Origin: Clostridium sp. OS1-26
GTDB taxonomy: Bacteria; Bacillota; Clostridia; Clostridiales; Clostridiaceae
NCBI RefSeq assembly: GCF_030915445.1
Contig: NZ_CP133264.1
Coordinates: 1,860,001 to 1,924,000, forward strand
Direction of reading: 5' to 3'
Length of the DNA stretch: 64,000 bases
A program made the position numbers and the translations under genes. Positions 53,788 to 62,711 of the stretch are shown piece after piece (within the stretch, counting starts at the first letter, position 1; every line of letters starts with the position of its first letter). The notes under the pieces were generated by a model. The model worked only from the letters and a program-made list of their open reading frames with translations. It was not told where the DNA came from and did no database searches.

Positions 53788-55833
53788 ATGGATAAAGAAT
53801 TAGTAATAGCTTTGGCTGGTAATCCTAATTGTGGTAAAACCAGTTTATTTAATGCTTTAACAGGGTCAAGACAACATGTAGGTAATTGGCCTGGTGTCAC
53901 AGTTGAGAAAAAGGAAGGTAAACTTAAGTTCGAAGATAAAAACATAACGGTAGTGGATCTACCAGGGACATACAGCCTTGGAGCTTATTCGGAGGATGAG
54001 GTTGTAGCTCGTAATTTTATATTAAGAGACAAGCCAGATGTAGTTGTCAATGTAATTGATGCTAGTAATATTGAAAGAAATTTATATTTAACAATTCAGC
54101 TTTTAGAAACAGGTGCTAAAGTAGTCTTAGCGCTTAATATGATGGATGAAGCTAAGAATAAAAATATAGAAATAAATATAGATAAATTATCAAAGCTTTT
54201 AAATGTGCCAGTGGTTTCTACAGTAGCTACTAAAGGTGAAGGTATAAAAGAGCTTATAAAGGAAGCTGTAAAGCGAGGCAACTCAGAAGAAATCAATGTA
54301 TTTGGGATTGACTACGGCAGTGATATACAAAAGGAAGTCGACTTATTAGAAGATTCTTTTCTAGAATGTGCTGCAGCTTTAGAATATCCTGCTAAGTGGA
54401 CAGCAATAAAGCTTTTAGAAAACGATGAGTATATAAAAAGATACATAGAGGAGAAAAAAGATTTTGAGAACATAAATGACAAAGTACAGAAAAGCGTAGA
54501 AAATTTAATAGCAATAATAGGATATGAGCCAGATACTTTCATAATAGATAAAAGATATGAAATAATAAGTGATGTGATACAACATACAGTAAAAAAAGAG
54601 GCCATCAGAGTAGAAAGTATGTCTGATAAAATTGATAAGTGGATTACACATAAATGGTTAGGAATACCAGTATTTGCAGTAATAATGTTTACTATGTATC
54701 AAGTAAGTATGACCTTTGGTAACGAATTTTTAGGTGGAAAAGTGGATGATGCTTTCAGTACACTCGGTGAGTGGGTAGGTAATATTTTAACGAATGTGGG
54801 CGCTCCAGAGCTACTAAAATCTTTTATAACAGATGGGCTTATAGGAGGACTTGGAGCAGTACTTGTATTTATACCTATGATTTTTACTATGTATTTCTTT
54901 ATATCCATACTTGAAGATAGTGGCTATATGGCTAGGGCTGCTTATGTAATGGATAGACTTATGAATTCTATAGGTCTTCACGGAAAAACAGCAGTGTCAC
55001 TCATAATATCTGGCGGGTGTAACGTAGCAGGTATAATGTCTACAAGAACATTAGATAGTAAAAAGGATAGAATGGTAGCTATACTTATAAATCCATTCGT
55101 GTCTTGTTCGGCAAGATTGCCAGTTTATGCATTATTTGCAGGGGCATTCTTCTCTGGAAAAAAGATGGGAATTTTTGATCAAGGTGGAATTGTGATATTT
55201 TCTCTTTATGCACTTGGGATTATAGTTGCAATACTAGTAGGTAAATTTTTCAGTGAAAAAGTATTTAAAGGAGAAGAATCTTATTTTATATTGGAACTTC
55301 CTCCTTATCGTATACCAACGGCTAAAAGTATATTTATTCATATGTGGGAAAAGTCTTCTCATTTTATAAAAAAGATGAGTACAGTTATATTAGGATTAGT
55401 TGTAATTGTTTGGGTTCTTTCAAACTTGCCAGGAGGGGTAGAGCCTGGAAGTAAAGATAGTTTAATTGGAATAATAGGATCAGTTCTAGCTCCAATATTT
55501 AAACCAGCGGGTTTTGGAACATGGCAAGCATCAGTATCACTTATAACCGGCATTGGAGCCAAGGAAGCAGTGGTAAGTACTTTAGGAACAGTATATGGAG
55601 TAGGAGATGAAAATCTTACAGCAGTTATTCAACAAGTGTTTACACCTCTTTCAGCTTTAGCCTTTATGGTAATGTCTCTTTTATATTGCCCTTGTGCAGC
55701 TACTATAGGAGCAATAAAGAGAGAGACAAATTCAAGCAAATGGGCTCTAGGAGCAGTAGTATATACCTGTGTAATTGGCTGGGTAGCAGGAGTTTTAGTG
55801 TATCAAATAGGAAAGTTTTTAGGATTTAGTTAA
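53788..55833 (+). CDS. feoB: Ferrous iron transport protein B
   Basis: 681-aa FeoB. N-terminal G domain: G1 GNPNCGKTSLFNAL (residue 11 onward), WPGVTVEKKEG, G3 DLPGTYSLGAYSEDE and G4 NMMD. The GDI-like linker follows, then the membrane part with gate motifs: SGGCNVAGIMSTRTLDSKKD, FVSCSARLPVYALFAGAFF and GIGAKEAVVSTLGT. It imports Fe(II) under anaerobic conditions. A 132-base spacer separates it from feoA2; AGGAGGG precedes ATG 53788. Confidence 0.97.
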   Translation: MDKELVIALAGNPNCGKTSLFNALTGSRQHVGNWPGVTVEKKEGKLKFEDKNITVVDLPGTYSLGAYSEDEVVARNFILRDKPDVVVNVIDASNIERNLYLTIQLLETGAKVVLALNMMDEAKNKNIEINIDKLSKLLNVPVVSTVATKGEGIKELIKEAVKRGNSEEINVFGIDYGSDIQKEVDLLEDSFLECAAALEYPAKWTAIKLLENDEYIKRYIEEKKDFENINDKVQKSVENLIAIIGYEPDTFIIDKRYEIISDVIQHTVKKEAIRVESMSDKIDKWITHKWLGIPVFAVIMFTMYQVSMTFGNEFLGGKVDDAFSTLGEWVGNILTNVGAPELLKSFITDGLIGGLGAVLVFIPMIFTMYFFISILEDSGYMARAAYVMDRLMNSIGLHGKTAVSLIISGGCNVAGIMSTRTLDSKKDRMVAILINPFVSCSARLPVYALFAGAFFSGKKMGIFDQGGIVIFSLYALGIIVAILVGKFFSEKVFKGEESYFILELPPYRIPTAKSIFIHMWEKSSHFIKKMSTVILGLVVIVWVLSNLPGGVEPGSKDSLIGIIGSVLAPIFKPAGFGTWQASVSLITGIGAKEAVVSTLGTVYGVGDENLTAVIQQVFTPLSALAFMVMSLLYCPCAATIGAIKRETNSSKWALGAVVYTCVIGWVAGVLVYQIGKFLGFS

Positions 55834-55853
55834 TAAAAAAGATTAAAAAGAAT

Positions 55854-55918
55854 AAGTCTGCTCTTTAAATGATAATGATTATCAATATTAATATTAATAT
55901 TAATAAAAGAGCGGACTT
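55854..55918 (+). terminator. Hairpin after feoB with a Fur box in its loop
   Basis: AAGTCTGCTCTTT (55854-55866) pairs with AAAGAGCGGACTT (55906-55918), 13 bp with one G-T pair. The loop contains TGATAATGATTATCA (55870-55884), a near-perfect Fur palindrome, followed by three ATATTA repeats. It could end the feo transcript and also control the HD-GYP gene that starts 48 bases later. Confidence 0.65.
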
Positions 55919-55965
55919 CTATAAGAATCAAGAAGAACATACAGGATGCATTAAGGAGATATCAG

Positions 55966-56583
55966 ATGTTAGGAAGGGTTTTATTTAGACTTAGAGAAAA
56001 GGAAATTTATCATGATATAATTGAAAGTTTGGTAACAGCTCTTGAAGCTAAGGATTACTATACAAGAGGTCATTCTGAAAGAGTTGCCTCTATGACTTAT
56101 GAGCTGTCTAAAAATCTTGGGATAAAAGGAATAGAATTGGAAAATATTCATATAGCAGCTCACCTTCATGATATAGGGAAAATAGGAGTGCCTGATAAGA
56201 TTCTAAATAAAAAAGGAAAACTCCTAACACATGAATGGGAATATATAAAAACCCACCCTAAAATAGGATTTGATATTTTAAGTAAGTCTAATAGATTAAA
56301 ACATATAAGTAAAATAGTTCTTTATCACCATGAAAAATGGGATGGAAAAGGCTACCCTATGGGATTGTCTCAAATGGATATACCATTAGGTTCTAGAATA
56401 ATTGCAGTATGTGATTCTATTGATGCAATGACATCAAATAGACCCTATAGAGAAGCTATGAGTTTTGAAGAGTGCATAAATGAGATATTAATTAACAAGG
56501 GGTTAATGTTTGATCCTGTGATTGTTGAACATATTGAAGGTAACTTAGAGTTTATGAGAAATATAATTACAAAAGGGTGTTGA
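55966..56583 (+). CDS. HD-GYP domain protein, putative c-di-GMP phosphodiesterase
   Basis: 205-aa protein that is almost only the catalytic domain: SLVTALEAKDYYTRGHSERV, AAHLHDIGKIGVPD (HD), THPKIGFDIL, HHEKWDGKGYPMGLSQ (GYP) and VCDSIDAMTSNRPYREA. It lacks a sensory part, so it may serve a partner such as the chemoreceptor-like protein that follows. AAGGAGA precedes ATG 55966. Its position behind a Fur box suggests iron control, an inference. Confidence 0.9.
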   Translation: MLGRVLFRLREKEIYHDIIESLVTALEAKDYYTRGHSERVASMTYELSKNLGIKGIELENIHIAAHLHDIGKIGVPDKILNKKGKLLTHEWEYIKTHPKIGFDILSKSNRLKHISKIVLYHHEKWDGKGYPMGLSQMDIPLGSRIIAVCDSIDAMTSNRPYREAMSFEECINEILINKGLMFDPVIVEHIEGNLEFMRNIITKGC

Positions 56584-56682
56584 TAAATAGTGATTAGTGA
56601 AGTCAACGACATCAGTAGTATGCAAAGATTGTGAAATGAAGTTGAAAATGGGCCAATATATTCTTAAATAGAGGTGAGTTTA

Positions 56683-57732
56683 TTGAAAGATCTTATAAAT
56701 CACATCAGTAAGAAGATAAATAAGATTATATTTAAAAGTAATAGAGAAAAAATTGATGAAAATTTTATTAAAACTAAAAATAAATTTGACAATAATCCTA
56801 TATTAAATACTGTGGATGAAGTCAAGAAAGTTTCAGTTAATATTACCAATAACACTTTGTTTATAAAGGATTTAATTGATGAAATACAAAATTCAGGAAA
56901 TAATAATTTAACTATATCAGAAAAATTGACAGAGGAAATGTCTACAGTATCTGCAAAAGGAGAAGAGATATACTCTTCTATTAAGGAAATTGAAAAATCC
57001 ACATCTTTGATAGCTGAAAAAGCTTTAGAGACCTCAGAGCATACTGAGTTAGTCAGTAAGAAATCAAATGAATTTAAAAGTGAGGTTTTACAGTCTATAA
57101 ACAACTCAAAACTTATGTTAGATCAGATCAAGTTAGAATTAAATACTGCTATAGAAGATTCTAAAGAAGTAGAAAAAATATATGGATTCTCGGAAGATAT
57201 AATAAAAATAACAAAGCAGACTAACCTTTTAGCACTTAATGCATCTATTGAAGCAGCAAGAGCAGGAGAGGCTGGCAGAGGTTTTACTGTTGTAGCAGGA
57301 GAAGTTAGAAAATTAGCAGAGGAATCTGAAAAAATAGTAAAAAATATGAATGTTATCATAAACAGTGTAAGTTCTTCTGTTAAGAAACTAAATCAATGTT
57401 CATATGAAACACTTAATCATTTAGCTGAAATTATTAATAAAGATTATGATAAATTTATAAAGGTATGTGAAGAATACAATAAAGATGCTGTAAGCTTTAA
57501 TAATATTATGAATAAAGTAAGTACTTCTACAGAGGAAATAAGCGAATCTGTAGAGGAATTGACAAAGGTAACAGATGATGTTTCAAAAACTATAAATAAA
57601 TCCTCTAATAACATTACAGAAATGTCCTTTGATATTTTATCTACTGTAGACAAGGTTTATGAGATTAAGGAAAAAATTGAACAAAACACAAAAGATGTTG
57701 AAAGATTACACTGTTTAATTGAAGAATTTTAA
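56683..57732 (+). CDS. Cytosolic methyl-accepting chemotaxis-like signalling protein
   Basis: 349-aa protein without membrane helix. It is a long coiled coil with the MCP hairpin tip [20 protein letters not shown] followed by [20 protein letters not shown], the CheA/CheW contact region. The N-terminal ~50 residues are basic; no known sensor domain is visible. I choose TTG 56683 because GAGGTG (56671-56676) is six bases upstream. It starts about 100 bases after the HD-GYP gene and 20 bases before the FeoC-like gene. Confidence 0.88.
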   Translation: MKDLINHISKKINKIIFKSNREKIDENFIKTKNKFDNNPILNTVDEVKKVSVNITNNTLFIKDLIDEIQNSGNNNLTISEKLTEEMSTVSAKGEEIYSSIKEIEKSTSLIAEKALETSEHTELVSKKSNEFKSEVLQSINNSKLMLDQIKLELNTAIEDSKEVEKIYGFSEDIIKITKQTNLLALNASIEAARAGEAGRGFTVVAGEVRKLAEESEKIVKNMNVIINSVSSSVKKLNQCSYETLNHLAEIINKDYDKFIKVCEEYNKDAVSFNNIMNKVSTSTEEISESVEELTKVTDDVSKTINKSSNNITEMSFDILSTVDKVYEIKEKIEQNTKDVERLHCLIEEF

Positions 57733-57752
57733 TAATAGAAAGGGTGTTTAAA

Positions 57753-58028
57753 TTGTTAATGAAAATATTAAGAAGATTAGCTCAAGGTGGAATATATTCA
57801 AATAAATTAGTTGCAAAAGAGTTAGGAGTAGATGAAGGTTTGATAGAACAAATGATAACTCAACTTCAACGTCTAGGATATATAGAAAAAGATGATATGA
57901 AAAATCTTTCATCATCATGTAACTGTGGCCATGGTAGTTGTTCCGAAAAAGGCAATTGCTGTTGTAATAACCATAATATTGACATAAGTATATGGAAGAT
58001 CACTCCAAAAGGAAGACAGGCTTTATAG
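57753..58028 (+). CDS. FeoC-like Cys-rich winged-helix protein
   Basis: 91-aa protein. Residues about 5-48 form a winged helix (MKILRRLAQGGIYSNKLVAK, LIEQMITQLQRLGYIEKDD); then CNCGHGSCSEKGNCCCNNHN carries six Cys that could bind iron-sulfur or iron. The pattern fits FeoC-like regulators of ferrous transport. TTG 57753 lies six bases after AAAGGGTG; ATG 57759 is an alternative. It is the last gene of the cluster feoA-feoA-feoB-HD-GYP-MCP, which implies an iron-sensing role. Confidence 0.7.
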   Translation: MLMKILRRLAQGGIYSNKLVAKELGVDEGLIEQMITQLQRLGYIEKDDMKNLSSSCNCGHGSCSEKGNCCCNNHNIDISIWKITPKGRQAL

Positions 58029-58075
58029 AAGAAAATAACATAGGATCTCTCTTATGCTTGTTAGAAGCAAAAATA

Positions 58076-58113
58076 CCTCCAAGTTGATATTCATTTGAAC
58101 ATCAATTTGGAGG
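58076..58113 (-). terminator. Hairpin, terminator mainly for the minus-strand GNAT gene
   Basis: 17-base arms (58076-58092 and 58097-58113) pair with one mismatch and one G-T pair; on the minus strand TATTTTTG follows. It may also end the FeoC-like transcript. Confidence 0.7.
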
Positions 58114-58215
58114 TTAACGAGCTATAAAATAGATTTCTTCGTTGAAATTCTACAGACTTTTAATATCAAGCGTTCATTAATCATGAAAGGCTTCCCATAC
58201 GATAATGTAGTTACT

Positions 58216-58767
58216 CTATTGCTTTTTTGCGCCCAAAAGCTTTCCAAAAATAAGTCCGTCATAATACTTGCCTTCAATATAGTAATGGTCACTCAATCTA
58301 CCTTCTAAGTCAAAGCCATTTTTCTCCAGAACACGTGCTGAACCCATATTGCCGCCCACAACCCTGGCATGAAGCCTATGAAGTTTCAGGTTGTTTATAG
58401 CAAAGTTATTAATCATTGCCACAGCTTCCGTACAATACCCTTTACCCCAGAAATCCTGATGTAGAACATACCCTACTTCTGCTTGTTTTGCTTCATGATC
58501 GAATCCAAACAACATAACAGTCCCAATCACTTCATTTGAATCCTTTTTCACAACAGTGGCATATAAATGCGTTCCAGCAACCTCTCTTCTAAGCATTTCT
58601 TCTATATATGAATGAGTATCTTTCAAATCATTTTTTAGCTGCCACCCAATAAATCGAGAAACGTCTGGATTAGAGGCATAACTATGAATTGCTACGACAT
58701 CCTCCAAACTTAATGGAGTGAAATAGATTTTTTCTCCCTGCAATGTATGAAATATATTTTTATCCAT
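58216..58767 (-). CDS. GNAT-family N-acetyltransferase (RimJ/RimL type)
   Basis: 183-aa acetyltransferase (Acetyltransf_3). Motifs LSLEDVVAIHSYASNPDVSR, VIGTVMLFGFDHEAKQAEVG and the acetyl-CoA loop QDFWGKGYCTEAVAMINNFA, with HRLHARVVGGNMGSARVLEK. It could act on ribosomal protein termini, amino acids or an antibiotic. Base composition is less AT-rich than most neighbours, hinting at later acquisition. AGGAGG precedes the start at 58767. Confidence 0.88.
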   Translation of the reverse strand: MDKNIFHTLQGEKIYFTPLSLEDVVAIHSYASNPDVSRFIGWQLKNDLKDTHSYIEEMLRREVAGTHLYATVVKKDSNEVIGTVMLFGFDHEAKQAEVGYVLHQDFWGKGYCTEAVAMINNFAINNLKLHRLHARVVGGNMGSARVLEKNGFDLEGRLSDHYYIEGKYYDGLIFGKLLGAKKQ

Positions 58768-59054
58768 AAAATCCTCCTAGTTATTTAATATTTATTTAAT
58801 CACAAATGGAAAATTAATTTTTTAGTTTTGAACATGCTGATTAATCAGAATCTTTAAAATTATTATAATGCAGTAAAAAATACAAGTCAATAGAAAAATT
58901 ATAGTAATACTGAAAAAATTACTGTATTAGTGAAATTAAAAAGAATATGTTTAATAAATAAAAATTTATTTCCATAAGTGCTTTTATTTACTATAATTAT
59001 TTGCGGAATAAAGGTTAACCTATATTATAGAAGTAAATTTACTTTGGCTATAAT
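58768..59054. other. AT-rich gap upstream of the palindromic repeat
   Basis: It contains the promoter side of the GNAT gene (a TATAAT occurs on the + strand near 58863) and no open frame or hairpin I can support. Confidence 0.35.
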
Positions 59055-59217
59055 AAGGCATCTTCAAAAAAATAATTAGTCAGTATGCTAGTTTATTTTG
59101 CGCCATACTGCGTCTGCAGAACCCTTAGATAGTACTGACTATCTGCGGAATCTGCCTCCTTGTCTGGCACAAAATATCCGTCGCATCTTTGACTTGTTAT
59201 TTTCCTTCAGATGCCTA
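59055..59217. repeat. ~160-bp folded palindromic repeat (MITE-like)
   Basis: Outer arms AGGCATCT (59056-59063) and AGATGCCT (59209-59216), with AAAAAATAA near TTATTTT as an extension. Inner pairs: CAGTATG/CATACTG, TATTTTGCGCC with GGCACAAAATA, GCAGA/TCTGC and AGATAGT/ACTATCT. It is much more GC-rich than its surroundings. I recall similar repeats in other clostridial genomes but cannot verify it. It ends 24 bases before the deacetylase start. Confidence 0.75.
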
Positions 59218-59240
59218 GTTTAACAAAAGAGGGTGTTGCT

Positions 59241-60071
59241 ATGAAAAAGTTCAGTTCTATTATATGTGTTACATTTATTGCCGCAATATTTACTTTAATT
59301 CAATTTTTTCTGCCCTTGAATGTAGAAAAGAAATTAAGTACTCAGCTAGATAATAGTATTAACAATGTTAAAGCTAATGAGTACAATCTAAATACTACTT
59401 TTAGTAATGTGCAAAACCCTAAAGAGGTATTTTTAACCTTTGATGATGGACCTTGTATAAATAATACTAGAAAAACACTGAAAATATTAAAGGATAACAA
59501 TGTTAAGGCTACTTTTTTTGTAGTTGGAATGAAGGGAGAAGAAAATCCTCAAATATTAAAAGAAATAAGCAATAGCGGTATGAGTATAGGAGTCCATACA
59601 TATTCTCATGATTATAGACAAATGTACAAGAATACAGATGCATATTTTAAAGATTATAATGATTGCCAAAGTGTTATAAAAAAAATAACAGGAAGAAACC
59701 CTATAGTATATGTAAGAATGCCTGGAGGATCTGACAACCTAGTTACAAGTAAGAGCAATTTAGAAAGCATAAAAAAGAGATTAAATGAAAAAGGCATAAA
59801 ATATGTAGATTGGAATGTAAGTGCTGGGGATGCAGAAAGTCGCGAGGTATCTGCAGATAAGATAAAACAAAACATTATTACTCAGTGCAAAGATAAAAGC
59901 ATTGCTGTTATTTTAATGCATGACACTTACTATAATAGCTCTACAGTGGAAGCACTGCCGGATGTTATAAAATATCTAAAGAAAGAAGGTTTTGTATTTA
60001 AGACCTTGGATGGGTTAACAACAAATGAAGAAAATCGAATGGTTAACACAAGAGTAATGAATAGATTATAA
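59241..60071 (+). CDS. Secreted polysaccharide deacetylase (NodB domain, CE4)
   Basis: 276-aa exported enzyme. N-terminal hydrophobic segment (about residues 5-25, SIICVTFIAAIFTLIQFF). NodB motifs: MT1 TFDDGP, MT2 HTYSHDY, MT3 RMPGG, MT4 DWN and MT5 LMHD. It removes N-acetyl groups from peptidoglycan or another wall polymer. In MT3 the usual RxPxG becomes RMPGG, within family range. GAGGGTG precedes ATG 59241; a longer frame from 59211 would start inside the palindromic repeat and is rejected. Confidence 0.92.
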   Translation: MKKFSSIICVTFIAAIFTLIQFFLPLNVEKKLSTQLDNSINNVKANEYNLNTTFSNVQNPKEVFLTFDDGPCINNTRKTLKILKDNNVKATFFVVGMKGEENPQILKEISNSGMSIGVHTYSHDYRQMYKNTDAYFKDYNDCQSVIKKITGRNPIVYVRMPGGSDNLVTSKSNLESIKKRLNEKGIKYVDWNVSAGDAESREVSADKIKQNIITQCKDKSIAVILMHDTYYNSSTVEALPDVIKYLKKEGFVFKTLDGLTTNEENRMVNTRVMNRL

Positions 60072-60177
60072 ACAATTTTATAAGTTGATTTGCAATATGA
60101 TAATATTTGATTTATTATAATACTATTATGCAAATTATTTGTTGAAATCTATGTGTTTATTAGGGGAAGGTTGAAGA

Positions 60178-60929
60178 ATGAAAGCTGATTTAAGTAAAAT
60201 AGTTAATAATAAAAAAATTACAGCTTTAGAAGAACAAGTACTTGAGTATATAATTAACAATATTGATAGTGTGATGGATATTGGTGTCAGAGGAGTTGCA
60301 GCTGAAAATTATACATCTACATCTACAATTATGAGGCTTTCAAAAAAGTTAGGTTTTATGGGATTTATTGATATGATCTATAATATAATTCCTCTAGTAA
60401 ATAGTAAAAACACAGGAGTTACAGAAAAATCAGAAGCCTTAATAGGTACAGATATTAATTTTTTATGTAAGTATATAGATGAAGAGTATGTAAGAAAATT
60501 TATAGAATTATTATCAAATGGAACGAGAAAGTATATTTTTATTTATGCAAGAGGTTATTCTAAGATAGCTGGAGAATATTTTAATAAAAAGATGTTAGGT
60601 ATAGGAATAAAAAGTATATTGATAGATTCTATAGGTAGTTTTGAAAATAATATAGAAGATATGGAAATGCTAATAGTAATATCAAAGTCTGGTGAGACTA
60701 AAGAAGTATTAGATAAGGTTCAAGTAGCAAAAAGAAAAATAAACTAGTTGTTTCTTTTACTAAAGAAGTTGAAAACAGTATTTCAGCTCTTTCAGATATT
60801 TCTTTTAAGATATTTGATATGTACAAATTAGATGATAGCAATGTATTGCCTAATTCATTTTTTGCTAATATGCTTATGTTTATGGAGTACTTAATTTATA
60901 GATATTATCAAGAAACAAAAGAGGAATAA
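60178..60929 (+). pseudogene. RpiR/MurR-family regulator, one frameshift
   Basis: As written it ends at 60747 (189 aa). Restoring one A to the A5 run at 60735-60739 gives RKNKLVVSFTKEVENSISAL and continues to TAA 60927-60929, for 250 aa. N-terminal HTH_6 (LEEQVLEYIINNIDSVMDIG, STSTIMRLSKKLGF); SIS domain from about residue 100 (YIFIYARGYSKIAGEYFNKK, LIVISKSGETKEVL), which senses phosphosugars. It sits just upstream of the PTS and GH4 genes and is their likely regulator. Single-base homopolymer deletion, probably an error. Confidence 0.87.
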
Positions 60930-60950
60930 TAACAAATAAATAGTCTAATC

Positions 60951-60990
60951 AAGAAACCTGTTATCTTTTATGCTAACAGGTTTCTTACTG
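60951..60990 (+). terminator. Terminator after the RpiR-family gene
   Basis: AAGAAACCTGTTA (60951-60963) pairs perfectly with TAACAGGTTTCTT (60974-60986); the Ts are few (TTTCTTACTG). Confidence 0.75.
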
Positions 60991-61001
60991 TTTAGAATCC
61001 A

Positions 61002-61030
61002 TTTAAAAAAAATGAAAACGTATATATAAT
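61002..61030 (+). promoter_or_regulatory. PTS promoter with overlapping cre-like site
   Basis: TTTAAA (61002-61007), 17 bases, TATAAT (61025-61030). ATGAAAACGTATATA (61012-61026) fits the CcpA cre consensus WTGNAANCGNWNNCW at all but one defined position and covers the spacer and -10, as expected for catabolite repression. Confidence 0.6.
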
Positions 61031-61072
61031 AGTCACTATAAAATACAAAAAATAATTTAGGGGGTAGAAACT

Positions 61073-62662
61073 ATGAAGGATAAGATTATGAATTCCATGC
61101 AAAGATTTTCGAAAGCTATGTTCATTCCAGTATTGATACTTCCAATTGTAGGTATATTGATAGCAGTTGGTAATGTATTAACAAATGCCAAATTAGCTGC
61201 ATATGCACCATTTCTAAAAAATAATTTAATATTTGGATTTGGCAAACTACTTTCTGGATCTTTGGTACCTATATTATCAAACCTTGGAATAATATTTTGT
61301 GTGGGTTTAGCAGTAGGGTTAGCAAAAGAGAAAAAAGCAGAATCAGGTTTTACATCAGTTTTGGTTTATTTAATATTTAATAATGCTATGAATATATTCC
61401 TTAGTTTATCAGGTAAATTGGTAGCGGCTGATAAATTAAGAGGTTCTGGTCAAGCTGTTGTACTTGGAACTCAAGTTTTGGACATGGGAGTTTTCTTAGG
61501 AATAATTTTAGGTATAGTTGTAGCTTATGTTCATAACAAGTATTGCAAAAAAGAATTTAATGGAGCTTTTCAAATATATGGTGGTTCAAGATTAGTATTT
61601 TTAATATTAATTCCAGTAGTAGTTATATTAGCAGTTATACTTTCTTATGTTTGGCCATCAGTACAATGGGGAATATCAAGTTTAGGATATTATATACAGA
61701 AAAGTGGTAACTTCGGAGTATTTATGTATGGAATGTTAGAAAGACTTTTAATTCCAACAGGGCTACACCATTTAATTTATACACCATTTTTATATAGTCA
61801 GCTTGGTGGAGTAGAAACAGTAGGAGGCAAAGTAATAGAAGGAGCAAGAAATATTTACTTTGCACAAATAGCAGATCCTTCAGTTAAGGTGTTATCTAGC
61901 ACAGTTATATGGGATGCTAGGGGATTATCAAAAATGTTTGGTCTAGTTGGAGCGTGTTTAGCACTTTATCATACAGCTGATGCCGATAAGAAAATGAAAG
62001 CTAAGGCAATACTAATACCAGCAGCAGTAACATCAATACTAGCAGGTGTAACAGAACCTATTGAGTTCTCATTTCTGTTTACAGCACCAATATTGTTTGG
62101 AGTGCATGCAGTATTAAGCGGACTTGGAATGGTAGCTTTAAATATGTTAAATGTAAGAGCAATAGGACCTAATGGACTTATAGATTTCTTGCTATACAAT
62201 CTACCACTAGGTATAGAAAAAACGGGATGGCCTATGTTCGTTTTAGTAGGTATTGTGCAATTTGCAATTTACTACCTAGTATTTAGATTTTTAATAGTTA
62301 AACTTAACCTAAAAACTACTGGAAGAGAGGACAGTACTGGAGAAGTTAAACTTTACAGCAAAAATGATTATAAAAATAAAACAGTAGCAGAAAAAGGAAC
62401 AGAAACAAAAGATTCAAGTAATGAAGCCCTTGTAATAATAGAAGCACTAGGTGGAAAAGAAAATATTAAAAAAGTGGATAACTGTTATACAAGATTAAGA
62501 TTGATTCTTGAAGATACATCAAAGGTTGATGAAGGTACATTAAAAGGTACAGGAGCAGCAGGAGTAATTAAAAAAGGCGAAAATGTTCAAGTAATTTATG
62601 GGTTACAGGTAACTAGAATTAGATCTATGGTGGATGAGGCCTTAGGAATCGTAGGAGAGTAA
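61073..62662 (+). CDS. PTS transporter EIICB, alpha-glucoside (MalB/GlvC-like)
   Basis: 529-aa protein. EIIC with about ten helices occupies residues 1-430 (MLERLLIPTGLHHLIYTPF and VTEPIEFSFLFTAPILFGVH are the substrate-side motifs of the glucose-maltose family). EIIB is at the C-terminus with phospho-Cys motif KVDNCYTRLRL near residue 470. No EIIA domain is fused, so it must use one encoded elsewhere. The GH4 gene after it points to maltose or a related alpha-glucoside. AGGGGG precedes ATG 61073. Confidence 0.93.
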   Translation: MKDKIMNSMQRFSKAMFIPVLILPIVGILIAVGNVLTNAKLAAYAPFLKNNLIFGFGKLLSGSLVPILSNLGIIFCVGLAVGLAKEKKAESGFTSVLVYLIFNNAMNIFLSLSGKLVAADKLRGSGQAVVLGTQVLDMGVFLGIILGIVVAYVHNKYCKKEFNGAFQIYGGSRLVFLILIPVVVILAVILSYVWPSVQWGISSLGYYIQKSGNFGVFMYGMLERLLIPTGLHHLIYTPFLYSQLGGVETVGGKVIEGARNIYFAQIADPSVKVLSSTVIWDARGLSKMFGLVGACLALYHTADADKKMKAKAILIPAAVTSILAGVTEPIEFSFLFTAPILFGVHAVLSGLGMVALNMLNVRAIGPNGLIDFLLYNLPLGIEKTGWPMFVLVGIVQFAIYYLVFRFLIVKLNLKTTGREDSTGEVKLYSKNDYKNKTVAEKGTETKDSSNEALVIIEALGGKENIKKVDNCYTRLRLILEDTSKVDEGTLKGTGAAGVIKKGENVQVIYGLQVTRIRSMVDEALGIVGE

Positions 62663-62711
62663 TATTAATTTAGATAAAGTATTGGGGTAATTGGGGAATA
62701 AAACAAATTAG

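Noticed and set aside
59211..59240. Ten-residue extension of the deacetylase (MPSLTKEGVA)
   Set aside because: It starts inside the palindromic repeat; the ATG at 59241 has a ribosome site and begins the signal peptide.
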